Shown one piece after another: positions 61,040 to 64,000 of a stretch of DNA of 64,000 bases (its first letter is position 1; each line of letters starts with the position of its first letter). The position numbers were made by a program, and so were the translations under genes. Below the pieces are notes generated by a model. The model did not search any database. It was not told the origin of the DNA and saw only the letters and a program-made list of their open reading frames with translations. Location of the stretch: the NCBI RefSeq assembly GCF_037975245.1, contig NC_092583.1:7763264-7827263 (forward strand). The letters run 5' to 3'. The DNA is from Apostichopus japonicus. Taxonomy: Eukaryota; Echinodermata; Holothuroidea; Aspidochirotida; Stichopodidae.

Positions 61040-61405
61040 GCTCACCAAACGTGTCTCCATAAGGAAAGCTAAATTGAGGGCACTGTTCAATAACAATGGA
61101 TTTAGAAATTTTCCAGCTGATACACAGATACACACTGATACACTCAAAGTCTCCATTAGGTTTGCCTACTGGAGACATTTTTTCAAATGCTTGTAACTAA
61201 TGTCATTTCCAATATTTTAGCATCCCATAGGACTCAAAATGGTAAAGTACATCAAATATACATATTAATTACCTAAATATGCAAATTTCTTGTAAAACTG
61301 GCTTGATTATCGTCACTTTCCCTGTGGAGACGGCCAAAATGACTCCACAGGGAAATGTGTCTCCACAAGGCTATGTTAGGACACCTAACCGTCTCCATAA
61401 GGTAG
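61040..61405. repeat. Cluster of GTCTCCAYAAGG words in both orientations
   Basis: GTGTCTCCATAAGG (61049), GTCTCCATTAGG (61148), CTACTGGAGACA (61168), CCCTGTGGAGACGG (61321), ACTCCACAGGG (61341), GTCTCCACAAGG (61359) and CGTCTCCATAAGG (61390) lie within 360 bp. The same word marks the inverted element inside every unit of the 858-bp array. Confidence 0.5.
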
Positions 61406-61411
61406 CTGTTG

Positions 61412-61520
61412 TGAGAACACACACACACACGCACACACACACGCACACACACATATATATATATATATATGTGTTTATATATTATATATATATATTATAT
61501 ATAAATATATATATATATGG
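61412..61520. repeat. (CA)n-(TA)n compound microsatellite
   Basis: ACACAC/GCACAC repeats followed by TATATA with short interruptions. Confidence 0.95.
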
Positions 61521-63670
61521 TATTTTTGCATTTCCACATTGACCCTCTTGCGCAGCTCCTGTAACTAAGTCCCTCCCACGCCACCCCCCCCCCCTCGAAG
61601 TCTTCTGAGAGCCGTCGTAAGACCACGAGCAAAATAAGTACAATTTATGATTCTTCCATGGTAAAAATAAAAACAACTTTTGCGAAGGATGCTGGTTGGA
61701 CAGGATGAGAGTGGTAAGTAAGGTGTCAGTTTTCTTAGGGATCCACATTCCTGCAAGAAGGAAAAAACCAGGAGAAGAAAGAACATGAGATATAGAACAA
61801 ATGAAACTTAATCTGACAGTTGGCCACAACTATCTATAGCCACCTCACCCTGACCTCTATGTATGATTCTTCACCAGACCGGATTTCTTAGAAATCTGTA
61901 AACGGTATATTGTATTTTTCTAGCCATATAATACTGTTAAAACAAATGTTTACGGTAAAATATACCGGTAGCCAGGACGCCTGCTCTAAGACGTCATTAA
62001 CAGCAGTGTTGAAAAACGATGCTACTGAACAGAACTGCCAAGTAAAGTTGATGGTTTTTAACACAGTAGTTATGATAGAAAGGTTGATGAATGACTAGTG
62101 TCACTCAAAATGATCAATTTACTAAGTTGGGCCTGGCGGTGTTTATTCCTCCAAATCACTTTACCTTGATAAGATCAGTGATTCAGGACTGTCTCAGTTT
62201 AAAGTACTAAGTCTAATAGTCCATCGGGGCAGGCTCGATATCGTTCACTGTCGTAGCACATATTTAGTACCAAGGTTTGATCACATATTATGGTGTGTTT
62301 TCATATGCTAATTACAATTCTCGATGTTGGATGGTTCGGGAAGTGTTATCTTAAGAGTAAACAGCAGTTTAAGACGGACTCATTTAGTCCGCTTTGCGTT
62401 GTTAGGACTTATCCGAACGCAGCGATTTTTCAGTCAAGAGCCTATCAAAATCCTTATTGTATGGCATGTGATATGTCAGCTGATACAGAAACTGCTCGGC
62501 TCGGCGTGATGTATATGCACAGACTGTGTGTATGTAACGTTTGTACGTGTTTACAATTCGTCTGCATAACGTACTGCATAACAAGAGACCGGTCGGCTGA
62601 AAGTCTAACGAAATTTACAGCCAACAGTTGGCAAACCGACGTCAAATGTGCCGAAATATGAAGCAGTATTGAGGGTGGCAAATTTTCATGCCTAGAAGGT
62701 GCTTCCATGATTCAATACACGAACGATGAAGGTTATTCTAGGCCTGTTACTAATACCCATGTTAGAACTTAGAGCATTACTGTGACAAGAAAGTATACAT
62801 AACTTCCTCAAGTGATACGAATGCCAACTATAATACTACTAGTTTGCCTTAGACTAGAAGTGATTTACGTAGCACCCATGAAGGATAGATCGACAGCTAC
62901 TATATACTGGTATCTGTTATTTTATGATACCATTTATTTCATGTTTTATTTGTCATGAAACAAAGAAATTAAAACAACACCAATGTAGGTTCGATAGGCA
63001 GACTAACGTTAAGCCTATCAATATTCAATGTCGGTCTAGGTCTATGGTCTAGCCTCTAGTCTTTGATTATTTTGTCAAAACAGGGCCTAACTAAGCCCAG
63101 AGCATGTCTCTATGGCTGCTGGTAGTACTGGCACACACACAAACAAATGTAGCGTGTAATGTAGCTTATAAACAGGCCACTAATTATATAGGCCTAGGCA
63201 ATGCTACAGTATTGCCTAGTCTCAGAAGTCAGATCCCTTCTTGTATTTTGTACACCTTACAAAGCGAGTTGGCATATGTAAGTTTCCACCTATTTAGCAT
63301 CAGCATGGCACTCGATTTAGTAGCACCTATAGTCTTATTACAGCTCTCTTAAAATTTGGAATAAAATATTTAATATCAAAGCATCTTGCTTGGTTTATTT
63401 TTCTTTGATGCATGAATGGTGAGGCCTTCTTTTAGTATGGGAAATCCTGTCAAGTAGGGTTGCATGTGTTCTCAAACCTTTGTAGTGTGTGGGTTTGTAA
63501 CTATGCCCTACCAAGCTCATGGCTCCAGACTTGCACTGAAATAAATGGAATATCAAATGGCTTATTAGTCAGTTGAGTTCCAGTGTAGACAATTAATGTG
63601 AACCACAGTGTGATCGACAGGACAATTCAAAATACTGTATCAACCAAACAAATTTGGTTTTGTTTTGTTG
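61521..63670. other. No gene recognised
   Basis: Poly(C) run near 61584. A 123-residue cysteine-rich frame at 62290-62661 has no recognisable motif and overlaps frames on both strands, so I do not call it. Confidence 0.45.
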
Positions 63671-63673
63671 CAG

Positions 63674-63804
63674 ATGAAAGTGCAGGCCCATCGGTGCCAA
63701 AGACAAGGATATTTGCGGTGCTTCCTCTACATGGATTTCTCTGGCACAATCAGGACTCAAGTTTTCGAAAGGAAGAAGATCTGTTAGCGGGCAGACAGAA
63801 CTGA
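63674..63804 (+). CDS. Possible internal or terminal exon at the window edge
   Basis: A strong acceptor (TTTTGTTTTGTTGCAG) is followed by a frame reading DESAGPSVPKTRIFAVLPLH to a TGA. A different frame from about 63690 stays open longer and includes SQCLTRDAEKRLKEAAEQRC. I cannot tell which frame, if either, is used, and I recognise no family. The next window would be needed to decide. Confidence 0.2.
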
Positions 63805-64000
63805 TGTCTCAGTGCCTGACACGAGATGCTGAAAAACGGCTCAAAGAAGCTGCTGAACAGAGATGTGATAAAAGGATGAAAATGCTATTGCCCAAGACAT
63901 TCTGTCTACACATAACAGAGGAAGACTACTTCTTCGTAAGCAAGTGGCTTTGGGTGTTGATCATGTAGACAGTGGCGAGGAAGTCATATAACTCAGAAAG

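Noticed and set aside
62290-62661. 123-residue cysteine-rich frame
   Set aside because: It has no known motif and no splice context, and open frames on both strands overlap it, as expected by chance.

Overview
This is a eukaryotic window with no sign of bacterial organisation: most long open frames are short shadows, introns have good GT/AG borders, and the DNA is AT-rich with many microsatellites, poly(C/G) tracts, tandem duplications and non-autonomous transposons. Runs such as GGCCTAGGCTAGG, tRNA-headed SINEs and the gene families present fit a marine deuterostome invertebrate. An echinoderm (for example a sea cucumber) is my best guess, but it is only a guess.

Layout. 1-13.4 kb: gene-poor repeat land, with a degenerate long tandem repeat, several terminal-inverted-repeat (TIR) elements, hexamer and TTAATG-type satellites and a long (TA)n. 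14-18 kb: the 3' end of an unrecognised minus-strand gene. 18-29 kb: mostly non-coding DNA with a decayed DNAJC22 (TM2-DnaJ) pseudogene, two tRNA-derived SINEs and a 266-bp MITE. 29-30 kb: an uncertain minus-strand membrane-protein frame. 30-52.3 kb: the main gene, plus strand. 52.9-57.2 kb: a broken 4.3-kb TIR DNA transposon inserted into an older repeat. 57-64 kb: tandem duplications, microsatellites and a possible exon at the right edge.

The main gene joins three parts that splice in compatible phase. The first is a KMT5A-like SET methyltransferase domain in three exons, with an alternative short terminal exon and poly(A) signal that would give a SET-only protein. The second is an array of 14 near-identical units of about 858 bp. 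Each carries one 60-nt phase 0-0 exon encoding the same 20-residue acidic peptide. The third is a large exon with zinc-finger motifs and a tyrosine-recombinase-like fold (R, K, R, H, Y positions visible), followed by two small acidic exons and a SANT/Myb-like C-terminal exon. An in-frame TGA lies inside the second zinc finger.

The SET plus tandem-exon plus recombinase-fold locus is the most interesting system here. The array could produce a protein whose linker length varies by splicing and by copy number between individuals. Whether one transcript spans all parts cannot be settled from the sequence alone.
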